Of a stretch of DNA of 9,568 nucleotides, positions 1-6,958 are shown one piece after another (the first letter of the stretch is position 1; every line of letters starts with the position of its first letter). Position numbers and translations under genes: made by a program. This stretch comes from Clostridia bacterium. Its GTDB lineage: Bacteria; Bacillota_A; Clostridia; Lachnospirales; Cellulosilyticaceae. The stretch lies in assembly GCA_029239935.1 (NCBI GenBank), contig JARBTY010000110.1, positions 1 to 9,568 of the forward strand, given 5' to 3'. The notes beneath the pieces are model-generated. The model was not told the DNA's origin and did not search any database. It was given only the letters and a program-made list of their open reading frames with translations.

Positions 1-69
1 CTCAAAGATTAGTTATATGTGATACGGTTTATTATTATTTATTCTAAAATTATTCTCTTATAAATACCA

Positions 70-114
70 ATAACCCACGAATTCTGAGTAAATTGTCAGA
101 AATTCGCGGGTTAT
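70..114 (-). terminator. Long hairpin downstream of hypA, possible transcription terminator
   Basis: Two 14-base arms (70-83 and 101-114) pair. One position (77/107) is a G-U wobble in minus-strand RNA but an A-C mismatch in plus-strand RNA, so the structure is more stable in the hypA direction. Inside the main stem CTGA (84-87) pairs with TCAG (96-99), leaving one bulged base and an 8-base loop. The following minus-strand sequence is AT-rich but has only short T runs, so Rho-independent termination is plausible rather than certain. It lies about 143 bases past the hypA stop. Confidence 0.4.
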
Positions 115-118
115 AACC

Positions 119-229
119 ATGGAGGTGAATCGCACTGATTCTATCCACTATAAACTTACTACTGCGCCAGGTAAAATGTGGGTAACTGCTTTGACAACTC
201 TAGCCGTATTTCTTATGTTCATATTCTAG
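119..229 (+). CDS. Possible 36-residue single-pass membrane peptide
   Basis: An ATG at 119 opens a 36-codon frame ending in TAG at 227-229. The first half is polar with mixed charge. The second half, from about residue 20 (MWVTALTTLAVFLMFIF), is a continuous hydrophobic stretch long enough for one transmembrane helix and ends right at the stop. No Shine-Dalgarno sequence precedes the ATG; the GGAGGTGA at 121-128 lies inside the frame and is not correctly placed for an in-frame start. It is the only candidate gene on the plus strand and is convergent with hypA. It could be a true small membrane peptide, the amino-terminal relic of a longer membrane protein, or chance. I do not recognise a family. 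Confidence 0.2.
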   Translation: MEVNRTDSIHYKLTTAPGKMWVTALTTLAVFLMFIF

Positions 230-256
230 ATTGCAAAAATAAGATTTTAGAATCAT

Positions 257-598
257 TTAGCAAGCAACAATTTCCTTAATCATAAACTCTTTCCCGCATA
301 ATATCTCCCAGTGCTTTCCCCCGCACTTTGGACATGTATTATTATTCTTAATGAGATTAAAAACCTTATGACACTCCTTGCAAATAGCATTGCCTGGTAA
401 AACTTCAATTTTTAATTTTGCCTCTTGTAATATGGTACCATCCACTGCAGCAGGATAACAGGCTTCAATATATTTCGGAATCATGGATGAGAGCTCACCA
501 ATTTGAAGAACTAATGTCTGGATTTGTATTACGCCATTTTTTTTCGCGAAATTTTCAACTGTTTTAACGACTTCCATCAAAACTCCCACTTCATGCAA
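257..598 (-). CDS. hypA: Hydrogenase/urease nickel incorporation protein HypA
   Basis: HypA-family nickel metallochaperone of 113 residues, the usual family length. It binds nickel at its amino terminus and works with the GTPase HypB to load nickel into [NiFe] hydrogenases or other nickel enzymes. The Met-His-Glu amino terminus supplies the known nickel ligand His2. The structural zinc site is visible as two CxxC pairs, Cys73/Cys76 and Cys89/Cys92, about 12 residues apart. The start is a TTG at 598; the first in-frame ATG is codon 8 and would remove the MHE motif. A GGAAGGTGA ribosome binding site overlaps the upstream gene's stop and lies 6 bases before the TTG, so translation is probably coupled. 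It is the last gene of the run. The partner gene hypB is one gene upstream, split from hypA by the Fe-S flavoprotein gene; no hypCDEF genes are visible. Confidence 0.95.
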   Translation of the reverse strand: MHEVGVLMEVVKTVENFAKKNGVIQIQTLVLQIGELSSMIPKYIEACYPAAVDGTILQEAKLKIEVLPGNAICKECHKVFNLIKNNNTCPKCGGKHWEILCGKEFMIKEIVAC

Positions 599-604
599 AT
601 GAAT

Positions 605-615
605 TCACCTTCCTC
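605..615 (-). promoter_or_regulatory. Ribosome binding site of hypA, overlapping the upstream stop codon
   Basis: Minus-strand GAGGAAGGTGA contains the TGA stop of the upstream flavoprotein gene and sits 6 bases before the TTG at 598. It supports the TTG start and suggests translational coupling of hypA to the flavoprotein. Confidence 0.6.
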
Positions 616-3286
616 TTTTTTTTGAGAAAAACTTTTTCACATTTTTACTTGCAATTTTTCCTTGACGTTTGATAACATGTTTTATAACTATAGGTTTCAT
701 ATCTTTAAAATCCACACCAGCACTATCGTATTTTCTTACCAGTGAAATGGCATCAAATTTGCATTTTGTAGTACAAACTCCGCAGCCTACACATTGGTAC
801 TGATCTACATTCACTGCGCCGCAGCTAAGACAACGTTCAGTTTCCTTTTTTATTTGTTCTTCAGTAAAGGTCGTACGCAAATCCTTAAAGGTTTCTTTTG
901 ATTTGCTTCCCTCCACATGAAGTGCTCTTTGCCTAGGTAACCTATCATAGCCGTCCATATTTAAATTTTCTTTATCAAGTGCATGATATTCTCTTTCACG
1001 GCTTATTGTCAGGTTATCTCCATGAATATAACGATGAATTGAAATGGCACCTTGCTTTCCTAAAGCAATAGCATCTATAGCAAACTTAGGACCTGTTACA
1101 GCATCTCCGCCGGCAAATACATCTGCCTCACTTGTCTCGAAAGTGATTGGATCAGCTTTTATTGTCTGATTTGGATTTAATTCCATTTTAGAATCCTTTA
1201 ACAATCCGCCTAAGTCTATTCCTTGACCAACTGAAACTAGCACATTGTTTGCTTTAACAACCTTTGTTGTATTTTCATCGTATTTAGGATTAAATTTTCT
1301 ATTTTCATCGAAGACAGAAATACATTTTTTAAATTCCATACCGACAATACGTCCATTTTCATGAAGCATTCGTTTTGGACCCCAAGAATTGTTGATAACA
1401 ATTCCTTCTGACAAGGCTTCTTCAATTTCTTCCTCAAGAGCAGGCATTTCTTGTCTACTTTCTAAACAATACATATCTATTTGCGTGGTGCCAACTCTTT
1501 CTGCCGTTCTGGCAACGTCAATAGCAACATTTCCACCACCAATAACAAGTGCTGGTCCTTCTATTTTCACTGCTTCCCCTAGACTGACTTTGCGTAAGAA
1601 ATCGACACCCGTTATGACACCTGCCGCCTCTTCGCCCTCAAGACCTAGATTCTTACCTGTTTGAGCGCCAATTGCTACATAAAAGGCTTTATAGCCATCC
1701 TTTCTTAACTCAGGAAGCGTAACATCCTTGCCCACCTCAACGCCTGCTTTAAATGCTACACCTAATTCCCTCAAAATGTCTATTTCCGCATTGACCACTT
1801 CTTTTTCTAGTCTAAAGGATGGAATACCTAGTGTTAACATACCACCAAGCATTTTTTGCTTTTCAAAGACGGTTACCTTATAGCCCTGAACTGCCAGAAA
1901 ATACGCGCAAGAAAGTCCGGCAGGGCCGCTGCCAATTACAGCAATTTTTTCTAATCTTTCTGCGTTCTTTTCAGGTACAAATCGCTCCTTCGCATTTAAG
2001 TCCTGATCTGCAATGAATTTTTTGATATCATCAACGGCAATTGCCTCATCCACACCCGCTCTTGTACAAGCATTTTCACACTTTCTTGGACAAATACGTC
2101 CGCAGATTGCAGGGAGTGGATTTTCTTTCCTAATAAGCTCTAATGCTTCTCTATACCTACCTTGAGATGCCATCTTGATATATCCTTGAACTGCTATGTG
2201 GGCTGGACATTCAGATTTACATGGGCTTGTTCCACTTTCTTCAACAACCCTGCGATGACGATACTCAAAATTCCATTTATCTTTTCCCCACTTCGTATCC
2301 TGTGGTGTATCTTTTTCCTCAGGAACTTCAACCGGTGTCTTTGTACATAAATTTTCTCCTAGTGTTGCCGCATTGGTTTGGCAATTTTCAACACACTCTC
2401 CACACGCAACACATTTATCTTTATCAACTACTGCTACATAATTTGACCTAGACCAATCAGGATTTTTATATAAGGTTGTATTTCGGAGTCCAAAGCAAGA
2501 ACATCCGCAGCAATTACAAATGGCAAGCGCATTTCCTGGCCCTGATAAATTGGGTATAGAATGTACCATCCCTTCTTTTTCAGCTTGCTTGCAAATAGTA
2601 ATAGCCTCTTCCCTAGTAATTTCTCTGCCTCTTCCTGTACGAATATAAAACTCAGCAGCTGGTCCAAGCTGAATACACATTTCTTCAACCGTATGCCCAC
2701 AACCCTCACCGATAATTCTCATAGATGTGCGACATGCACAATCTGCAACAGAGAAAACCTCATGTTTATTAAGAAGGTATGCAATTTCCTCATAAGAAGC
2801 TCTTCTTGTATCCCCCTCAATGGCACTTCCGATTGGGATAACTCTCATTACTCCAAGCCCTATTGGAATGTTGCCTGCCATTAATCCACCTAATGTTCTT
2901 GTATATTCTTCAAAACACTCAGCAATGACTGGATACTTTTTAACATTCTCTTTGTTTGCAACCATGTATTCCATCACACCGGGAACATACAGCTCTAGGA
3001 AGTATTTATCCTCACCATGTTCTTCTTCTAATTTAATAACACCATCAACTGCCATTTTAAATAGTATTTTCTCTACTTCATCTGCTGGTTTGCCGCAAAG
3101 AGCAGCTATTTCCTTTACACTTTTAGGTTTACGAATCTCGAGCTTAAGTGCTATTTCTGCCATTTCCTCTGTAACAACTGGCTCTAGAATTCTATATTCT
3201 GGGTCTGTTGGTTTTACTTTTACTATTCCACCAGTAATCGCAGCAGCAATCTTATTGGCCAGTTCAAGTACTTTTTTCTTTACCAT
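605..3286 (-). CDS. Winged-helix / multi-[4Fe-4S] / GltD-like FAD-NAD(P)H oxidoreductase
   Basis: A mosaic redox protein of about 893 residues, probably cytoplasmic. Residues about 35-100 look like a winged-helix module. Residues 183-264 form a cysteine-rich region (Cys183, 185, 196, 204, 257, 259, 260, 262, 264). A ferredoxin motif CxxCxxCxxxC follows at 292/295/298/302. Next is a glutamate-synthase small-subunit-like part: an Fe-S domain (Cys356, 360, 395, 399, 403, 407), an FAD dinucleotide fold (GSGPAG, 452-457), an NAD(P)H fold (GGGNVA, 583-588) and the second FAD motif DVFAGGDA near 722. A carboxy-terminal CxxC (819/822) and CxxCxxCxxxC (832/835/838/842) add another cluster, and the tail is lysine/arginine-rich. 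Two ATGs fit: 3292 lies only 2 bases from the ribosome binding site, 3286 lies 8 bases away and is preferred. The likely role is electron transfer between NAD(P)H and Fe-S carriers; substrate and partner are unknown. It sits between hypB and hypA. Confidence 0.85.
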   Translation of the reverse strand: MVKKKVLELANKIAAAITGGIVKVKPTDPEYRILEPVVTEEMAEIALKLEIRKPKSVKEIAALCGKPADEVEKILFKMAVDGVIKLEEEHGEDKYFLELYVPGVMEYMVANKENVKKYPVIAECFEEYTRTLGGLMAGNIPIGLGVMRVIPIGSAIEGDTRRASYEEIAYLLNKHEVFSVADCACRTSMRIIGEGCGHTVEEMCIQLGPAAEFYIRTGRGREITREEAITICKQAEKEGMVHSIPNLSGPGNALAICNCCGCSCFGLRNTTLYKNPDWSRSNYVAVVDKDKCVACGECVENCQTNAATLGENLCTKTPVEVPEEKDTPQDTKWGKDKWNFEYRHRRVVEESGTSPCKSECPAHIAVQGYIKMASQGRYREALELIRKENPLPAICGRICPRKCENACTRAGVDEAIAVDDIKKFIADQDLNAKERFVPEKNAERLEKIAVIGSGPAGLSCAYFLAVQGYKVTVFEKQKMLGGMLTLGIPSFRLEKEVVNAEIDILRELGVAFKAGVEVGKDVTLPELRKDGYKAFYVAIGAQTGKNLGLEGEEAAGVITGVDFLRKVSLGEAVKIEGPALVIGGGNVAIDVARTAERVGTTQIDMYCLESRQEMPALEEEIEEALSEGIVINNSWGPKRMLHENGRIVGMEFKKCISVFDENRKFNPKYDENTTKVVKANNVLVSVGQGIDLGGLLKDSKMELNPNQTIKADPITFETSEADVFAGGDAVTGPKFAIDAIALGKQGAISIHRYIHGDNLTISREREYHALDKENLNMDGYDRLPRQRALHVEGSKSKETFKDLRTTFTEEQIKKETERCLSCGAVNVDQYQCVGCGVCTTKCKFDAISLVRKYDSAGVDFKDMKPIVIKHVIKRQGKIASKNVKKFFSKKRGR

Positions 3287-3294
3287 ATTCATGA

Positions 3295-3303
3295 CCTCCC
3301 CCT
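3295..3303 (-). promoter_or_regulatory. Ribosome binding site favouring the second ATG of the flavoprotein
   Basis: Minus-strand AGGGGGAGG is followed by TC and the first ATG (3292), a spacing too short for good initiation. The second in-frame ATG at 3286 is 8 bases away, near optimal. Confidence 0.55.
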
Positions 3304-3321
3304 TTTAACCCCATTATGGTA

Positions 3322-3993
3322 CTATTTTTCGTTCCATTTTTTCACTTCTGTACGTATCCAATCAGCCCATTCATCAATTCCCTCTCCCTTTTTAGCAGAG
3401 ATTGGGATAACCTTGATATGAGGGTTCAATTTTTTTACACACTCTTTTACTGCCTCTAAATCAAAATCAAAATAACCTATTGCATCCATCTTGTTAATTA
3501 ATAAAACGTCTACAATAGAAAACATTAAAGGATATTTTAGAGGTTTGTCATCTCCCTCCGGTATACTTAAAATCATCGCATTTTTTGATGCCCCAGTGTC
3601 AAATTCTGCTGGACATACCAAATTTCCAACATTTTCTAAGATAACACAATCAACGTCTTCTGTTCCAAGGCCTATTAAACCTTGCTTAGTCATATCTGCA
3701 TCCAGATGACACATGCCCCCTGTGTGCAATTGGATTACTTTTGCACCGGTCTTAGAAACAGCCTGAGCATCCACATCTGAGTCAATATCTGCTTCTAGAA
3801 CACCAATACTCATTTCATTTTTCAAAGCTTCAATAGTTCGTAAAACAGTTGTGGTTTTACCGGAACCTGGCGATGACATGAGATTTAGTAAAAAGGTCTT
3901 GTCTTTTTTCAATTCAGTCCTAAGCAAATCTGCTTGCCTGTCATTATCTTCGAAAACACTTTGCTTGATCTCAAGAACTTTAAATGTATCCAT
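3322..3993 (-). CDS. hypB: Hydrogenase nickel incorporation GTPase HypB
   Basis: HypB-family SIMIBI GTPase of 223 residues; GTP hydrolysis drives nickel transfer to the target enzyme together with HypA. The Walker A loop is SSPGSGKTT (40-48), followed by the EAD motif at 67-69, the G-domain metal ligands Cys95-His96 in GGMCHLDAD, the conserved cysteine Cys127 in NLVCPAEFD, and the guanine-specificity motif NKMD at 167-170. The carboxy-terminal ISAKKGEG is typical of the family. It lacks both the amino-terminal CxxCGC high-affinity nickel site and the His-rich storage stretch found in some homologues, so it is a minimal HypB. The ATG at 3993 follows an AAGGGGAAA ribosome binding site. It starts 56 bp after ohyA and ends 29 bp before the flavoprotein gene; I see no terminator or convincing promoter in either gap, so it probably belongs to the same transcript. 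Confidence 0.95.
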   Translation of the reverse strand: MDTFKVLEIKQSVFEDNDRQADLLRTELKKDKTFLLNLMSSPGSGKTTTVLRTIEALKNEMSIGVLEADIDSDVDAQAVSKTGAKVIQLHTGGMCHLDADMTKQGLIGLGTEDVDCVILENVGNLVCPAEFDTGASKNAMILSIPEGDDKPLKYPLMFSIVDVLLINKMDAIGYFDFDLEAVKECVKKLNPHIKVIPISAKKGEGIDEWADWIRTEVKKWNEK

Positions 3994-4049
3994 ATTAGTT
4001 TCCCCTTTATTTGATCTTAAGTTTTGCTCTTAACCCTCTCTAACTTAGA

Positions 4050-5819
4050 CTACATTACATGATATCTTTTTAATACCTCTTCAATAACAGTTCCAGAAAT
4101 CTTCTTTAATACTTTCTTTTTAACAAAATTCAGAGGAAATGGTAATTTCGTATCAACAGGTTTCTTGCCATCCATCATCTTTACTGTCGAATCCAAAAGT
4201 ACACGGACATCATAACATGAAGCAAAGACCTCCGGAACACCACGATCTATATCCAGCAATGTGTAAACTGCCTCCATAGCTGTTCTCACTGAATATTCCG
4301 TTGTAAACACGGTGTCACGTGGCGTGTCCGCAAACTGACCAATGAAAGCAAAATTCTCACTGCCATCTGGCACAACCTTAGGTCTGTCACCAGCTGTTCT
4401 TGGCATGAAGAATGCAGTAATATATGGCATCATGCAAGGAATAGATCTGGCAGATTTTGTAGCCATATCGTGAATCTCTGATTCAGGCACACCCATATGG
4501 TACAGCCATTCTTCTGTAATTTCCACGCCTGTACATTCTCTCATTGGTTTCTTGATATAATTTCCCCGAATTTCAGAGAATAAACCATATACCCAAACGA
4601 CTAGTTGATCTTTTGGTTGTTCTTTAAAGTGAGGTTGTCTATTTAGCGTATAGCTCATAAGCCAATTTGAGTCTTTTGCAGTAATAATACCACCGGTAAC
4701 AACCTTTCCGCTAAATGGGTCACGTTTGCAAATTTTTTCAATATATTTAGGAATTCTGTTATCAAGTGTGGTAATGGTGGCAGATTCCCAAAATGTTTCT
4801 TCTGTACTTGTGCAGAATTTATCAGGACGACCGAAAGCTGGATCTTGTTTCGCAATATTTCTCCAAAGCTGCCAGCACCCTTTTATAGAGCCATCAAACT
4901 TTGGCGCGTGGTTTTGATCGCCTAGAGTAGAATTTTCTGTGCAGCTTCCATTAGTAATAAAGAGTAAATCATTTTTAGTCAGTTCAATCGTTCCTTCTTT
5001 ACCAGCGTGCTTAAAAACAATTTTCTTAGCAAGCTTTTTGCCCTTATGAATATCAAAAACAACATCTGTTACCTCGGTATCATATTGGAACTTAACACCA
5101 TGAGCTTCAAGATATTTTACCATTGGCAGAATTAATGACTCATATTGATTGTACTTGGTAAACTTCAAAGCAGATAAATCTGGCAAGCCGCCAATGTGAT
5201 GAATAAACCGCTGAAGGTAAAGCTTCATTTCAAGTGCGCTGTGCCAATCTCTGAAAGCAAACATGGTTCTCCAATAAAGCCAGAAGTTAGACTGAATAAG
5301 CTCATCTGAGAACACATCAGAAATCTTCTTATCATACAAATCTTCATCGCGCGTCATAAACAACTTTACAATTTCCTTAGAAGCTGTATCACTTAGTCCA
5401 AATTTCCCATCGGTATGCGCATCCTCACCTCTATTGATTGTTACTCTCTGCAAAGAATAGTTTGGATCTTCTTTATTAAGCCAATAAAACTCATCTAAAA
5501 CCGAAACGCCTTCTGTCTCAATAGAAGGAATAGAGCGGAATAAATCCCATAAGCATTCAAAATGATTTTCCATTTCACGGCCACCACGAATAATAAAGCC
5601 TTTTTGATTGTCCTTAATACCATCGCAAGCACCCCCTGAAAGACTAAGTTCTTCTAGAATATGAATATTCTCACCCTTCATCTGGCCATCACGTACTAAA
5701 AAACATGCAGCCGCCAAGGATCCTAAGCCAGCTCCAACTAAATATGCTGATTTTTTATCCACGTCAACAGGTTTTAAAGGCCGTGCAAAGGCTTCATAAT
5801 TTCCATTACTATAATACAT
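4050..5819 (-). CDS. ohyA: Oleate hydratase (FAD-dependent, MCRA family)
   Basis: Oleate hydratase, formerly myosin-cross-reactive antigen, adds water to the cis-9 double bond of unsaturated fatty acids, giving 10-hydroxystearate from oleate. It protects bacteria from toxic fatty acids and acts at the membrane surface. With the start at 5819 it has 589 residues, the usual family length, and begins [14 protein letters not shown], as homologues do. An upstream ATG pair at 5837/5834 would add six residues, but the GGAGGT ribosome binding site lies exactly 7 bases before 5819. The FAD-binding glycine-rich loop [10 protein letters not shown] is at 28-37. The [10 protein letters not shown] motif contains Glu82, and Tyr201 is present; these match the catalytic Glu82 and Tyr201 numbering of the Staphylococcus aureus enzyme. 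The carboxy-terminal residues are basic and amphipathic, consistent with the known membrane-binding tail. It follows the DUF5692-like gene by 41 bp and precedes hypB. Confidence 0.96.
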   Translation of the reverse strand: MYYSNGNYEAFARPLKPVDVDKKSAYLVGAGLGSLAAACFLVRDGQMKGENIHILEELSLSGGACDGIKDNQKGFIIRGGREMENHFECLWDLFRSIPSIETEGVSVLDEFYWLNKEDPNYSLQRVTINRGEDAHTDGKFGLSDTASKEIVKLFMTRDEDLYDKKISDVFSDELIQSNFWLYWRTMFAFRDWHSALEMKLYLQRFIHHIGGLPDLSALKFTKYNQYESLILPMVKYLEAHGVKFQYDTEVTDVVFDIHKGKKLAKKIVFKHAGKEGTIELTKNDLLFITNGSCTENSTLGDQNHAPKFDGSIKGCWQLWRNIAKQDPAFGRPDKFCTSTEETFWESATITTLDNRIPKYIEKICKRDPFSGKVVTGGIITAKDSNWLMSYTLNRQPHFKEQPKDQLVVWVYGLFSEIRGNYIKKPMRECTGVEITEEWLYHMGVPESEIHDMATKSARSIPCMMPYITAFFMPRTAGDRPKVVPDGSENFAFIGQFADTPRDTVFTTEYSVRTAMEAVYTLLDIDRGVPEVFASCYDVRVLLDSTVKMMDGKKPVDTKLPFPLNFVKKKVLKKISGTVIEEVLKRYHVM

Positions 5820-5826
5820 CGTAAAT

Positions 5827-5832
5827 ACCTCC
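5827..5832 (-). promoter_or_regulatory. Ribosome binding site that fixes the ohyA start at 5819
   Basis: Minus-strand GGAGGT is followed by 7 bases and then the ATG at 5819. The two upstream in-frame ATGs (5837, 5834) lie before or touching this site and so are not served by it. Confidence 0.75.
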
Positions 5833-5860
5833 ATCATTTTATTTATGACCTTATCAAAAC

Positions 5861-6841
5861 TTATTCTGCAAGTGCTTTAATTTCCTTAAATGCTCTCAAC
5901 TCTGTATAAAGTTCGCCAAGATAAGGATTTCTTTTTGTCTTAACGATTTTGTAAATCATATAAACAAACACTGCACTATTCGCAGCTAATGCTACGAAAC
6001 TAAATGCAAATAGTACTGTTTCATTATAAGATGACGCGACAGCAAAAGCACCCTTGTCAATAAAGGCTGGGAATGTCTGTGCAAACATACACCATATAGC
6101 CAGTGTTTGGGCGCGATGCTGCAGCCATGCGCCTTTCCCCACTGTAAAAGCACAGAGCGTTGGTGCTAATAACAAAGCAAAACCGCAATACCAAGCATGA
6201 CCTGGCAGACAGTTATAGGTATAAGCAAAATTCCATAAATCATAGGCTATAATCCAAAACCGTAGCATATCAGGCCATAGCATATCTTTGCTACTATCCT
6301 TAGCTGTGTGTTTTCTTATGCAAATGCCAAGCCATCCAGTTATAGTGATGATGTTCAAGATACCTGCTATGCCATTCATGAAATTCCAAGAACCGCCAAG
6401 TACATACATGGCTTCATCTGCTAAAATCCCTCCCCCATGATACTGTACACCAACCTGGAAATCACGGATTACTGCCTCCAGAATGTTGATAGCAAGGATA
6501 AGCGCTGGGAAACACAAAGCCCATTTTTTATCAGCTAATCTCCATTCTTTACCTGTCAATTTATTTTTCCATTTAACATGCCTGATGCACCAAAAACCTA
6601 TACATCCAGCGGTAGAAGAATACACCTTCGCTAAATGAAACCAGTCTGTATAAGTTGTATCTCTTAATACTGTAAACCATACTATTGAAAGCGCTGTTGG
6701 TAAAACAACAAAACTAAAAAAACCCACATACTTAAATCTACGAGCTACTTCATTAAAACCAAAAAGTGCTATAAAAACAATAATCCAAAAACCCCATACC
6801 CTTAATGCCGATGCCCCTTCGGCATAATTAAAAATAAACAT
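5861..6841 (-). CDS. DUF5692-like multi-pass membrane protein
   Basis: A 326-residue integral membrane protein with about eight or nine hydrophobic segments (roughly 12-30, 38-58, 70-86, 106-124, 153-175, 192-210, 213-233, 245-261, 274-297). It is rich in Trp, Phe and Tyr, has no cleavable signal peptide, and ends in a charged cytoplasmic-type tail. A polar/aromatic motif [18 protein letters not shown] (200-217) could be functionally important. From memory it resembles the uncharacterised DUF5692 family; I could not run a search. Start: ATG 6841 with a GGGGGG-type ribosome binding site 7 bases upstream. It is the first gene behind the promoter at 6874-6903 and lies 41 bp before ohyA, so a role in fatty-acid or hydroxy-fatty-acid transport or membrane adaptation is a reasonable but unproven guess. 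A 7-bp stem (ATGCCGA/TCGGCAT) spans codons 6-12 or so and might affect translation. Confidence 0.8.
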   Translation of the reverse strand: MFIFNYAEGASALRVWGFWIIVFIALFGFNEVARRFKYVGFFSFVVLPTALSIVWFTVLRDTTYTDWFHLAKVYSSTAGCIGFWCIRHVKWKNKLTGKEWRLADKKWALCFPALILAINILEAVIRDFQVGVQYHGGGILADEAMYVLGGSWNFMNGIAGILNIITITGWLGICIRKHTAKDSSKDMLWPDMLRFWIIAYDLWNFAYTYNCLPGHAWYCGFALLLAPTLCAFTVGKGAWLQHRAQTLAIWCMFAQTFPAFIDKGAFAVASSYNETVLFAFSFVALAANSAVFVYMIYKIVKTKRNPYLGELYTELRAFKEIKALAE

Positions 6842-6856
6842 ATTATATCCCCCCTC

Positions 6857-6879
6857 ATATAAACATCTAGTGTTTTATA
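6857..6879 (-). promoter_or_regulatory. Imperfect inverted repeat overlapping the -10 box, candidate operator
   Basis: Plus-strand AAACA (6861-6865) and TGTTT (6871-6875) are perfect inverted arms around TCTAG. The symmetry continues outward as ATAT/TATA if one base is skipped. It covers the -10 box and start-site region of the DUF5692-ohyA promoter, where a repressor would block RNA polymerase. The obvious candidate binder is the TetR-family regulator encoded just upstream. Confidence 0.35.
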
Positions 6880-6903
6880 AGCCTATTGTATAATTTTAGT
6901 CAA
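6874..6903 (-). promoter_or_regulatory. Sigma-A-type promoter of the DUF5692-ohyA-hyp run
   Basis: On the minus strand TTGACT (6898-6903) and TATAAA (6874-6879) are separated by 18 bp; each hexamer matches the consensus at five of six positions. Transcription would begin about 25-30 bases before the ATG at 6841. It lies just downstream of the terminator at 6920-6953, so the run has its own start. Confidence 0.6.
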
Positions 6904-6919
6904 ACTCTCTTCAATAGAC

Positions 6920-6953
6920 AAAAAAACGAAAGTGTCTATTTTGCACACTTTCG
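6920..6953 (-). terminator. Rho-independent terminator of the TetR-family gene
   Basis: A perfect 9-bp stem (CGAAAGTGT with ACACTTTCG, 6945-6953 and 6927-6935) encloses a 9-base loop and is followed on the minus strand by seven T residues (6920-6926). It begins 5 bases after the regulator's stop codon and isolates that gene from the ohyA promoter. Confidence 0.9.
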
Positions 6954-6958
6954 CTTAT

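Larger units (their letters stand above)
257..6841 (-). other. Predicted five-gene transcription unit: DUF5692-like, ohyA, hypB, Fe-S flavoprotein, hypA
   Basis: Five genes in one direction are separated by 41, 56, 29 (35 to the preferred flavoprotein start) and 6 bp. No hairpin with a T tract occurs in any gap. A recognisable promoter stands before the first gene and a hairpin follows the last. This is inference from spacing; the 56-bp ohyA-hypB gap is the likeliest place for an unrecognised internal promoter. Confidence 0.6.

Noticed and set aside
1389..1664. Plus-strand 91-codon open frame
   Set aside because: It is antisense to the NAD(P)H-binding region of the flavoprotein; it has no ribosome binding site or recognisable domain.
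2434..2709. Minus-strand 91-codon frame inside the flavoprotein
   Set aside because: It is out of frame with the real gene, has no motif, and overlaps the conserved cysteine module completely.
2820..3308. Plus-strand open frame of 162 codons
   Set aside because: It lies entirely opposite the Fe-S flavoprotein gene, whose motifs are unmistakable. Its translation is Ser/Ile/Thr-rich low-complexity text with no domain, as expected of a shadow frame.
3994..4049. Weak TTAAG/CTTAA inverted repeat between ohyA and hypB as a terminator
   Set aside because: Only five A/T-rich base pairs and no T tract; too weak to terminate transcription.
5820..5837. Upstream ATG-ATG start for oleate hydratase
   Set aside because: The ribosome binding site GGAGGT lies within this extension and is ideally spaced to 5819. 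The resulting [14 protein letters not shown] start also matches the family.
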